A stretch of 19,085 bases of DNA, from assembly GCA_964398215.1 (NCBI GenBank), contig CAYNNP010000124.1, positions 1 to 19,085 on the forward strand. Reading direction: 5' to 3'. Below the pieces are notes generated by a model that searched no databases, was not told the DNA's origin, and was given only the letters and a program-made list of their open reading frames with translations. Of the stretch, positions 1-8,700 are shown piece by piece; position 1 is the first letter of the stretch; each line of letters starts with the position of its first letter. The position numbers and the translations under genes were made by a program. The DNA comes from CAYNNP01 sp964398215 (GTDB lineage Bacteria; Planctomycetota; Planctomycetia; Pirellulales; Pirellulaceae).

Positions 1-2
1 GG

Positions 3-20
3 CTATCGCCCTGCGGCTCA
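3..20. repeat. 18-base direct repeat, copy 1
   Basis: The 18-base string ctatcgccctgcggctca occurs here and again, identical, at 172-189. A shortened relative, ggctatcgccggctc at 127-141, matches bases 1-10 and 15-19 but lacks the four bases ctgc. Three related copies in under 200 noncoding bases suggest a dispersed intergenic repeat family. Whether it recurs across the genome cannot be told from this window. Confidence 0.7.
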
Positions 21-107
21 AAGGTTTCTGAATCAAGAGTGCACCTCATGCAGCATCTACATGATCTCGCCACTCAGTTCATCCAACTGGGCGCCCACAG
101 CGCAAAT

Positions 108-141
108 GAGCCGATGGGCCGATAGCGGCTATCGCCGGCTC
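108..141. repeat. Palindromic element in the left intergenic region
   Basis: An inner inverted repeat, cgatagc (120-126) and gctatcg (128-134), is flanked by an outer one, gagccg (108-113) and cggctc (136-141). They can fold as a two-part stem with an asymmetric internal bulge. The right arm contains the shortened third copy of the local repeat, so palindrome and direct repeat appear to be one family. It could act as a REP-type element or help end transcription of the BON gene. No T-run supports the second idea. Confidence 0.5.
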
Positions 142-171
142 TTGACGGACTGGTTGCGTTCGAAACCGAAA

Positions 172-189
172 CTATCGCCCTGCGGCTCA
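172..189. repeat. 18-base direct repeat, copy 2
   Basis: This is the exact second copy of the 18-base repeat at 3-20, 169 bases downstream. It lies 28 bases from the end of the BON-domain gene. Its function is unknown; it may be a REP-like intergenic element. Confidence 0.7.
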
Positions 190-217
190 GTAAATCAACA
201 CTAAGCTGGAGCAGCTT

Positions 218-472
218 CTAGGCGGCAGCCTGTTCTGAAACCTGCACGCAATTGTTGACCCGCGATAGCACGCCGGCACGCCGGACTAGCGCTACGATTT
301 GGTCTCGCATCTTTGCTGTGGGAACATTACCGCGGACAACGATAACCGTCTGTTCCACGGTGATCTCAAGCTTGTTCGCAAACTCCTTGAGCGCCGCGTC
401 ACTAAGAATGACTGAGCGAATGCAACTGATCGTACGTCTGTCGCGCTGGGTTGGTTTTTCTATGCTGTGCAT
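218..472 (-). CDS. Small BON-domain protein
   Basis: This encodes 84 residues from the chosen start. The central and C-terminal part (about residues 20-78) fits a BON domain: an N-terminal helix with ALKEF, a strand with VEQTVIVVRGNV, then a helix AKMRDQIVALVRRAGVL and a last strand VNNCVQV. The conserved glycine after the central strand is present. BON domains are known as small alpha/beta modules in envelope and osmotic-stress proteins that bind lipid or partner proteins. I chose the ATG at 472 because GGAGGT lies four bases upstream. An in-frame ATG at 502 would add ten residues but has no Shine-Dalgarno sequence and directly follows a stop codon. No signal peptide or membrane segment is seen, so it may be cytoplasmic. 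It is a single-domain protein, shorter than two-BON OsmY-type proteins. Confidence 0.75.
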   Translation of the reverse strand: MHSIEKPTQRDRRTISCIRSVILSDAALKEFANKLEITVEQTVIVVRGNVPTAKMRDQIVALVRRAGVLSRVNNCVQVSEQAAA

Positions 473-476
473 CACG

Positions 477-482
477 ACCTCC
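477..482 (-). promoter_or_regulatory. Ribosome binding site that decides the BON gene start
   Basis: The minus strand reads GGAGGT, then four bases, then ATG at 472. It is the best Shine-Dalgarno match near this gene and favours the shorter product over the upstream ATG at 502. Confidence 0.55.
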
Positions 483-502
483 GAGATATGGTCTTGCCTC
501 AT

Positions 503-780
503 CTACTAATGCGTGAAACAAGCTCCAAAGTAACAGCAAAAAGCCGAATTCTTTGATAATAATTGGCCTTTAGGCTGACACAGTGGCTCGAAAACGCACC
601 ATTGAGCCCGCGCAGACCAACTATTGGGAATATTACATACGGAAAGAAATCACCCCAACACAAAACCGTTCGTATTACATAAAAACCTAGATCTAGCCTG
701 ACAGTTCGACTTGACCGGATTATTCACTCACTTTCCACGCCAAAAACCCCACCGCCGGCCGAACTTGGATCAATCCAAAA
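503..780. other. Intergenic region between BON gene and protease terminator
   Basis: No coding frame is supportable here. It must contain the promoter of the BON gene if that gene is transcribed alone. AT-rich stretches on the minus strand include two copies of tatgtaata (plus-strand tattacata at 631-639 and 673-681), spaced 42 bases apart. Either could contribute a -10 element, but neither has a convincing -35 partner, so I do not call a promoter. Confidence 0.45.
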
Positions 781-820
781 GAAAACCACGGGCGAAATCG
801 CACCGTGGTTTTCGTTTTTT
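781..820 (-). terminator. Strong hairpin terminator, usable on both strands
   Basis: A perfect 11-base-pair stem joins gaaaaccacgg (781-791) and ccgtggttttc (803-813). It continues, past one bulged base, as gcga/tcgc with a two-base loop. Reading the minus strand, it begins 34 bases after the protease stop codon and is followed by TTTTGG, as expected for a Rho-independent terminator. On the plus strand the same stem is followed by GTTTTTT (814-820), so it could also stop antisense transcription entering from the left. Confidence 0.85.
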
Positions 821-846
821 AGTCATCAGCAACAGAAATGCTAGGC

Positions 847-2658
847 CTACCAGCTGAAATACCGAAACCCCTGAAAGAACGATTCAACGGTACTGCGAAA
901 TCCTGATCGATTGATTGGTGATTCATCTGGCGTGATCGAACCACTATCGTCCACGTCCAACATCACCAGAAATCGCCATGCGAAACTACCGACTTCATCT
1001 TCCGTGATCTGACCGTCATCGTTGTCATCCAAGTGACGGAAAACAGCCGACGGACGAGACTCAGCGTACTCGGTCAATTCCTCCTGCGAAATTTGCCCAT
1101 CGTCGTTGGCATCAGCGCTGGAAAGTCTCTCCCAAATCGAATCGCTCACTTCATCAGCGGTAATGAATCCGTCTTCGTTAGCGTCCAGACGATTGAAGTG
1201 GCGTTCTCCGCGACTGGGCAGGTATTCATCGATTTCTTCAAGAGTAATCCCGCCATTGGCATTGGCATCCACAACCGAAATTCGATTCCACAAGTGCGAA
1301 GAAACTTCGTCTTCTGTGACTTGCCCATCGTCATTATCATCCGCGATCTCGAACAGACGCTCGATTCCCCAGCCCAGGCCAGGGCGATACTCGGAATCTT
1401 CTTCCAAAGACGCTTCATCGTTCGCCGGGTCATCGGTCGTCATATCATCATTCGTGTCCTGCTGCTCGCCGGCCTCACCGTTGCTCGAATCATCGGTCAA
1501 ATCCTGATCAGTATCCTCTCGGTCGGCATCAGCTAGGTCTCCATCGGTTGACGACTCATCCAACGACCCCGCATCTGCTTCTGGCTCAGCCGATTCAAAG
1601 CTAGTCAGGATACCCGGTGTTGGCGTGCCCAATCTGATTCGTGTGAATTCGTTGATCACGAATAGAGCATCCGTGGGCGACACATACCCATCATTATTTG
1701 CGTCCACCAACAGATCCGTTGAATCGGCATCCGGGTTGACCATGAAGTTAATCAGAGACAACGCGTCGCGGGCCGTGACCAGGCCATCCTGATTCACGTC
1801 GGCTGGCGACACCGCATTGTGTTGATTCTCCGTTGCAATCATTCGACCACCGATTCGCAGCCAAACATCACCCAACCGCCAATGGCGCTGCCATGGTCGA
1901 AAATTTGGATTGCTTGCTTCGGTGTCTTCTTCACCGATCGTTTCTGGCTGCGAAAAATCATCGGAACTAGAAGGCTCTGAGATATCGCCATGCAAATCAT
2001 CGTGCGAATGCGAATCATCATCCAAGCCCGCGCTGCCAGGCTCGCGTGCATAGATTGCCAATGCCGCATCGATATCGTGACTAGAAAGCGATGTGAACTG
2101 CTGACTTGCCGAAACAAATGGCGCAAGGACACTTCCTGAATGCTCTAGGTGCTCGATACCCAACGCATGTCCAATCTCATGAACAGCAACTTGCATCAAA
2201 TCAAACGCGCCGCGTCCCTGAGCGTTGCCGACTTCCCAATCTTCCGATGAATCGAACTGAATGTCACCAGCAATCCGAGCAGGGTTCAGATCATCGGGAA
2301 AGTATGCCTGAGCCAACGTGCCGTTGGCACCGTCCAAACGCTGCGAAGTGAAATCAAGCGAATCAAGTTGATTTGGTAGAGAAGTCCGTGTGAAGTTAAC
2401 ATCGATCACATCGCTCCATACATCCAGCGCTCGTTCGATCGTTGTCTCGAAAACCTCTTGCGCCAAACCATCAGGGCCATTGCCGATGTAATAATTCAAA
2501 TCAGCAGAGCCCTGCCCTGGTCCGTCCCACCCCAAACTTGCCGCCAAACATTGACGCTGTTCGAGTGCTTCGGTGGTCAACTGACGACGACGTGTTTTTG
2601 GGTGCATTCTTTCCACCCGTGCATGTGCTGGGAACGATTCAACCTTGTACAACTCCAT
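847..2658 (-). CDS. Secreted matrixin-like zinc metalloprotease with dockerin and EF-hands
   Basis: This encodes 603 residues. The N-terminus has an Arg-rich stretch and ALEQRQCLAAS (31-41), resembling the planctomycete LEPR-XLL export motif. Residues about 43-205 are a metzincin catalytic domain: H160, E161, H164 and H170 form HEIGHALGIEH, binding zinc with Glu as general base. The usual Met-turn methionine appears replaced by L178. No cysteine-switch prodomain is visible, and Cys37 is the only cysteine. A His/Asp-rich stretch (213-225) precedes a two-repeat dockerin (about 286-340). An acidic linker (355-425) and six EF-hand loops (440-579) follow. The protein should act outside the cytoplasm, hydrolysing peptide bonds, with calcium stabilising its C-terminal half. 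The ATG is preceded by GAGGT nine bases upstream. The giant adhesin gene ends 132 bases upstream and may be co-transcribed. Its substrate is unknown. Confidence 0.9.
   Translation of the reverse strand: MELYKVESFPAHARVERMHPKTRRRQLTTEALEQRQCLAASLGWDGPGQGSADLNYYIGNGPDGLAQEVFETTIERALDVWSDVIDVNFTRTSLPNQLDSLDFTSQRLDGANGTLAQAYFPDDLNPARIAGDIQFDSSEDWEVGNAQGRGAFDLMQVAVHEIGHALGIEHLEHSGSVLAPFVSASQQFTSLSSHDIDAALAIYAREPGSAGLDDDSHSHDDLHGDISEPSSSDDFSQPETIGEEDTEASNPNFRPWQRHWRLGDVWLRIGGRMIATENQHNAVSPADVNQDGLVTARDALSLINFMVNPDADSTDLLVDANNDGYVSPTDALFVINEFTRIRLGTPTPGILTSFESAEPEADAGSLDESSTDGDLADADREDTDQDLTDDSSNGEAGEQQDTNDDMTTDDPANDEASLEEDSEYRPGLGWGIERLFEIADDNDDGQVTEDEVSSHLWNRISVVDANANGGITLEEIDEYLPSRGERHFNRLDANEDGFITADEVSDSIWERLSSADANDDGQISQEELTEYAESRPSAVFRHLDDNDDGQITEDEVGSFAWRFLVMLDVDDSGSITPDESPINRSGFRSTVESFFQGFRYFSW
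919..1341 (-). repeat. Six EF-hand loops: three copies of a 52-residue pair
   Basis: Calcium loops begin at protease residues 440, 464, 492, 516, 544 and 568. The spacing alternates 24 and 28 residues, so the unit is a 52-residue EF-hand pair repeated three times. Each loop keeps Asp at position 1, Gly at 6, Ile or Val at 8 and Glu at 12. Loop 6 has Ser at position 5. A Trp recurs between the two loops of each pair (LWNRI, IWERL, AWRFL). These are canonical ligand patterns, so calcium binding is likely. Confidence 0.85.
1639..1803 (-). other. Dockerin type I module of the protease
   Basis: Two F-hand-like repeats are seen, ADVNQDGLVTARDALSLINF and VDANNDGYVSPTDALFVINE, about 33 residues apart. 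This is the duplicated calcium-binding pattern of dockerins, which elsewhere bind cohesin modules. No cohesin is visible in this window, so the partner, if any, is encoded elsewhere. Confidence 0.8.
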
Positions 2659-2675
2659 CTGAGTCGCACCTCAGA
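2658..2675 (-). promoter_or_regulatory. Shine-Dalgarno site of the protease inside a small hairpin
   Basis: Upstream of the protease ATG the minus strand carries GAGGT at 2672-2668. A six-base-pair inverted repeat (tctgag at 2658-2663, ctcaga at 2670-2675 on the plus strand) would pair the GAG of this site with bases running into the A of the start codon. Folding could hide the ribosome site. The stem is short, so any control is an inference. Confidence 0.4.
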
Positions 2676-2790
2676 CTAGAGTTCTCAGCCTGTTTTGGCA
2701 ATTCGCATCATTCATGTTTTCACCAAAAACAATCTCCTTCTGCTAAACACCTGGAATTCACACCAGGCTAAAGATCAAAAACAGCAACCA

Positions 2791-5700
2791 CTAGAACTGC
2801 AACACAGTTCGGAAACGCTGGCCGAATTGGGCCAAGTCTTGGATATCCACGTCGCCATCGCCGTCAAAGTCGTCGGCTCCGTTAAAGGCCGGGTCGGCCG
2901 ACGTTCGCCGGAACGTGCCGCCGAATCCAGCCAAGTCCTGAATGTCAACGTCACGGTCAGCGTCTTTGTCACCAAACAGGCGGAAGAATCCATCCGCAGC
3001 CTCGTCGCCGTAAACAAAGTCATCTCCGCCGCTTCCGTCAGCATTGCCATCCAACTGATGTCTGCCGAAAGAGACACGCAAAGCGTCAATCGTCAACTCG
3101 TAGTTACCATCGTTCAGCGACGCACTCAAGCTACCGCGAGGTGTCGTTTCATCACCAGAGAACTGAAGCGTCACGACGGTTCTGCCCGAATCATTGGATA
3201 CCGTTTCAATCAAAGAAACACTGGCTCCCGTCGCACGATTGATGATCTCAAACACCGATCCTGCCGCATCGTCGATATCAACCACGGTCGTAAAAGTAAT
3301 CTGCACTTCATCCAAGAATGAACGCTGTACATCACCACCATTGATCACAACACTCTGAACTTGCGGAGCCTCGATCACCGTCCCGATCACTTCAGTCGCT
3401 TCGTAGGTAACCTTCCAGCTAAAGTCCTCCGGCAACAACGGCAAGCTCTGCGAATCAAAGGTCCCATCGATACCGGCGTTGGCAGTCAACAGTACAAAGG
3501 AATCACCAACCTGCGGCACAAAACCGTTGATCAATTCGACTCTTAACTCGCCACCGAGCGTCGCCGAGCCAGTGTGAATGATGTTGTCATTACTGCCAGC
3601 GGTTAATCCGCCCAGTTCCACGATCACCTGGGCCGTCGAACCGTAAACGCCACTGCCATTGATGACGGTTGCAGGACTGAACCCTGGGCTGTAGGTGCCC
3701 GTCAGGTTGTGATTGCTAAGGCTACCCACGCCTCTGTAGTAACCCGGCAGCGTGATTGGATTCGCCAAGCTTTCGCCTGTGATGTTGCCGTTGACTAACG
3801 TCAGCAGAGCAATGTCGTCAGGCGAGTCCAGCGTTCCAAAACCGGTCACGTTGTTACCAAAGTCGACTAAGAACCCGTTGGCACCCAGCAGGGTTCCTGC
3901 CAAGGTCGCGTTGCCCAAGTTAGTCAACGATCCCAGTACGACTTGGTTGGAATCTAGCAAGGTCACATTAAAGGCGTTGACGTGAATTTCGCCGTCAGTG
4001 GTGAATCCGGCTTCCGACGTTGCGTCACCGATCGTCAGATCCCCCGTTGCCGTGATCACACTGCTGGTTTCACCCGCGAACCTAGCGTCAATGGTTCCAC
4101 TGCCCGTCAAAGTCTCGGCATTGCCCAGCGAGAGCAAGTTACTTGAAACGATCGATCCGCCATTGATCTCAGTCACCGCTGGAAGGTCAACGGGTTGGTC
4201 GCTTCGCAGCGTCAAGGTTTCGCCATCAATCTTGAGCGTGTTGCTAAAGTCGATGCGGTCGAAGTCCACGATGTCCAGCGGTTCGACACCAGCAAAGTGA
4301 ACTTGCGTTATCACGTCACCGTTGGAAACCGCAACCGTCGCGTTACCCAAACTCGTATTGTTGGAGATATACGTGGCGTCCAATGACGAATCGCCTCGGA
4401 AAATCAAGTGATCGTCTGTGCCATCGCCACCGTTGACCATGATTCCGCTTGGCAGATCAAAGAAGCCTCCCAACGTGAAATCAACAGTCACAGACTCGCT
4501 AACCCCACTCGCACCCGCGATATTCAAGAACGTTGTTCTGTCCAAATCGCCCACGAACAAGACCGAACTCGTCGCGTTGTCGATCACTTGCACAAAAGCA
4601 TCGTCACCAATGTCCGTTCTGCGAATCGTGACATCCGTACTGGACGTAGCCGCAAGGTCAACTGTGTTCGCCAGTGGTTCAACGGTAATCGCAAACGCTT
4701 GATCGAGCGTCGCGTCTCCATCGTTGGCCGTCAAAGTAATGATGTGCTGGCCGACATCCGCGATCGTCAACTCGCGATTGGCCAACAACCTGGTTCCATC
4801 CGCAGAGAGTTTGAACGGATCGACCGGGTTGATCGAAACCGTCACGGTGTCTCCGACATCGGGATCCAAAACGGTTAGATCGGCGATGACCTGGTCTTCA
4901 GTGGCTCCGACACTGACGGTCAAGTTCGACAGCGTCACCGAAGTCGGCGCGTCGTTCTGGCCGGTGATTGTGACACTGACAGTTGCCGTGCTGGAATCGC
5001 CAGCTTCGTCCGTGATGGTGTAGGTAAACGTCTCGGTCGCGGTGTCCGTTGCCAACAACAAGTGGTCATAGGCACCGTTCGGATTGTATTCGTATTCACC
5101 ATCGGCCTGCACCGTCAGCAAGGCTCCCGAAGCCAGCGTGATTTGCTCGCCAACATCTGCCGCTTCGCCGTTGACGGCAGTCACACTGAACTGGCCGTCC
5201 AGGTCGCTGTCGTTAGCCAACAAGCCACTGTTGTTGTTGGTATCAAAGATAACCGTCAACACATCGTCTTCGGTCGTCATTGCCGCATCGGCATTCGCGA
5301 CGGGAGCATCATTGCTGCCGGTGATCGTGATTGTCAAAGCCGACGTATCGGTCAAGTCTCCGTCGCTGACCTGATAGTCAAAGACCTCCGTCACGACTTG
5401 GTCTGCAGTCAGAGTTTGAGCTTCGGCGTTCAAGGTGAACGTGTACGAGCCGTCGCTGTTCCAATCCAGCGTTCCATACGTTCCTACAACGTCGACAGCA
5501 TCGCTCGTTACAAACTCATCGTCCGCGGCAAGCTTAGTTCCCGCGACAGTCAGGTTATCACCATCGACATCGGTATCGTTGGACAACAAGTCGCCCGTGA
5601 TCGTAGCAACGTCTTCGCCAACCGAAGGCGTTTCATGAATTGCTACGGGTGCGTCGTTTAATCCGCTAACCGTCACAGTCACAATCGCCGTCGATACACC

Positions 5701-8700
5701 GCCTTGGCCGTCGGAAACCACATAGCCAAAACTATCGTCGAATGTTGCAAGCGCCGCGATTCCGTTTAGCGTTGCCGAAACCGTCGGATCATAAGTCACA
5801 CTGCCGTCGGCATTCAAACTAACTGCCGCACCGTTTTCGCTTATCGCATCAACACCCGAAACGAACAATGCGTCACCGCCAGCATCCGTATCGTTACCAA
5901 CCAAGTTCACAAGCGTGACCACAGCGTCTTCGTTGGTCGCCGCTGTATCTGCGACCGCAACTGGCGCGGCATTCTCAATTGTTGCATCAACATTCAAAAC
6001 CGTTTCTTTGCCAGGATCGGCCGGATCAACCAGCGTAATCGTGGCAACATAGCTTCCGCTGGTGGCGTAAATATGGTCGACGTCGATTTCACCCGCGGAA
6101 ACTGTGCCAGACGCGAGTGCTGAGCCATCGCCCCAGTCAATCGTGAAGGTATGAGTATTGATATCAGTGGAGTCAGCATCAAACACATCGACCAGCAGGC
6201 TTGCCAGCGAACCTTCCACACCTTGGATCGCGTTGGCCGCAACCGTTGGCGCGGCGTTGTTGATCACAATGGTTACCCCAGGCGTCGCATCGCGAACAAA
6301 CGAGGTTTCCAGAGTAATGTCAGTTACTTCTGCATTGATTGTGTAACTGCCATCAGTCGTCGGTGCAAACTGCAGCGTGCTGCCTTCGAAAGTCGTGTCG
6401 TTTCCGCCGAACGTGACCGTCCACTCGACCGTACGCGTAGTTTGTTCATCAAGCTCGCCCAAGCCAGCCAAGCTAAACGTCAACAAATCACCCTCTTGTG
6501 CAGGCTCCGTTGGCGCTACGATGGTTACAACCGAAGCCGCGTCGATCGTAAAGGACTCAACGGTTGTTTCACTCAACCGCATCGTTTCGACACCATTCGT
6601 CTGGAAAATGTCCTCGATGGTTAGCGTTGCAGTATAAGCCCCAGCTGCCAATGGCACGAAGCTCAGATCTGCCTCGTTGCCAGAAGCGGCAGTTTGGCCA
6701 TTGTGCTGAACGTCCCAGACGTAGGTTCGCTGGACCGAATCCAGGTTACCACGCAGCGAGCCGACAGGCGCGACTGGCACCGATGGTGCCGAAGTCAGAT
6801 TGACGATGGAACCCTCAATCGTGTTGGCCGCAGCCGCTGAACCGTCTTCGGTTGGGTTGACGGTTATCGCCGCCAACGGGTCGATGTCAAACGTTTCTTC
6901 TCGAGTAACACTGTCTCCATCTTCATCAGTCACGGTCAAGCTAACCTTGTACTGGCCAGCGAACTGCGGTGTGAATGTAAATTCATCGTCGCTTCCGGTC
7001 AGAACCGGTTGGCCATTGTTGCTTTCAACCTGCCACAGGTAGATGCGACGATCCAAGACGCCCGCATCCTCGACCGCATTGGCATCGAAGGACAACGGAA
7101 CACCAATCTCAAGTGTTGGCGAACCAGAAAATTCTTCGCTCGCCAACAAAGTGCTGCTAGCGTCAGAGGAACTGCTGCCACTTGTTGCGTTCAAATCGTC
7201 AAGCGTTGGTGCGACGTTGGCGACGGTGAATTCGGTCACCGACCGATCCAGTCCGCCATCTTTGTCGCGTGCCGTTACCGTTAGTTCGTAATCACCGTTG
7301 TCAACAAACACATACCTGCTGCGAAGCAGTGCTGGGACATCATTCGTGATGACCACTGTGCTCTCAATCGCATGATGATTGTTGATGCTACGGTCCTGAG
7401 GCAATTCGCTAGCATCGTTTTCAAAGTCCAACCAGACTCGCAGGTTTGTATCGTCCGCATCAATCTGGCCAACTCTTGCCGCAAGAATTTCAGCAGGCGT
7501 AAGGACTCGATCCCAGATTGCAAAATCGTCAAGCGAACCATAAAGGGCTTGCGAGGAATTGAAACCGCCACCGACAGAATCTTGGTCCTGGCCAAGGAAC
7601 AGGCCGCCGGGAACGACATTGATTACTCCAGACGACAGCGTGTTGGTTCCTTGCGAAACGCCATCGACGAACAACTCATAAGAGTCTCCTGTCAACGTAC
7701 GCGTCACAGCAAAGTGTCGATACACTCCATCATTTGCTGGCGACGCCAGAGTCCAATTCGCTTCTTGTGCACCACGTGTCACACGAACGGTCGTTGGATT
7801 GATCAACCATACCGAAAACTCATTTGATGCCGCGCCACCGCCAGACGCTCCACTGATAATCGGTTGTAACCCACCAGCATGCTCGGTCTGCAGCCAGAAC
7901 GCCGTCGTTAGATCACCGGCACCGTCCAGAACCGTATGCGGAAGTTCGACTTGGCTATTGTTAAATTCAACTGATTGCTGTGCTGTGGCAGTATCGTCCG
8001 TCCACTGGATTGGCCGACCACCGGTAAGTTCAACCTGGTCGATTTCACCATTGAAGAACTGTTGTTCCCCATTGAAGCTACCAATGATTGCGGACGTTTG
8101 AATGGCACTGCCGAATGCTCCTGAGCCACCAATACTACCGACACTTAACCCATCAACGAACAGCTCACCGCTTTTGTCAGCGTTGTAATCCAGCCGCACG
8201 TCGTACCAGCGGTCGGCCTCGATTGTCGTGTGCCCGAATGCCGTACCGGAACCCAAACGGCCAAACAACTGATCACCGTCTAGTTGGATATAGACTCGAT
8301 TGGCACCCGGTACACCTGCATTCGAGAACAGATAGCCAATTCCGGTGTGATCAGCATCGCGACTAAACCGCAGTGAAACAGATCCGCCTGTTGGGCTCAG
8401 CACAGTGTTTGGCAGACTGACGTAGTCGCCGTCACCATCAAGTTGCAGTACGCCCTCTGAGATTGAAGCGTCGCCGCGAAGCGTACCGTTACGACTTGAC
8501 GATGTGTCCGCAACCGTTCCGCCGTCGAATAGATAAGTCGAAACGGTTGGTGCCTTTGCATCGCGACCATACTGACTGCGGTCTTCGGCAAACTCGCCTG
8601 CGCCCTCATCAAACGGCAGGTACAACTGCAGATTGCTATCTGACGTGTCGACGTTGCCAGCGTAGATTTCGCCAATGTCACTGGCCGATAAAGAACGATT

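Larger units (their letters stand above)
1..217. other. Noncoding region at left edge, repeat-bearing
   Basis: I see no supportable gene here. The stretch lies downstream of the BON-domain gene and holds an exact 18-base direct repeat, a shortened third copy and a palindromic element, each listed separately. A small inverted repeat (aagctg at 203-208, cagctt at 212-217) sits directly after the BON gene stop codon. It has no T-run behind it on the minus strand, so it is at best a weak terminator. Confidence 0.6.

Noticed and set aside
203..217. Inverted repeat aagctg / cagctt as terminator of the BON gene
   Set aside because: A six-base-pair stem with a three-base loop but no following T-run; kept only as a remark in the intergenic entry.
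1033..1536. Plus-strand open frame of 167 codons inside the protease gene
   Set aside because: It is opposite the EF-hand repeats. Its hydrophobic Ile/Val-rich look comes from reading the complement of Asp/Glu codons.
2659..2720. Possible promoter for the protease (TTGCCA, 17 bases, TAGTCT on the minus strand)
   Set aside because: The -35 match is fair but the -10 matches only three of six bases and almost touches the Shine-Dalgarno site. Not strong enough to call.
2750..2767. Possible terminator after the giant gene (cctgg / ccagg inverted repeat)
   Set aside because: Only a five-base-pair stem with an eight-base loop and no T-run on the minus strand.
2695..3321. Plus-strand open frame of 208 codons across the end of the giant gene
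   Set aside because: It is antisense to the dockerin and pre-dockerin module, which are convincingly coding on the minus strand. No domain is seen in it.
919..7320. CRISPR-like or mobile repeats
   Set aside because: The repeats here are protein-domain repeats in frame within genes. No spaced identical direct repeats, terminal inverted repeats or transposase motifs were found.
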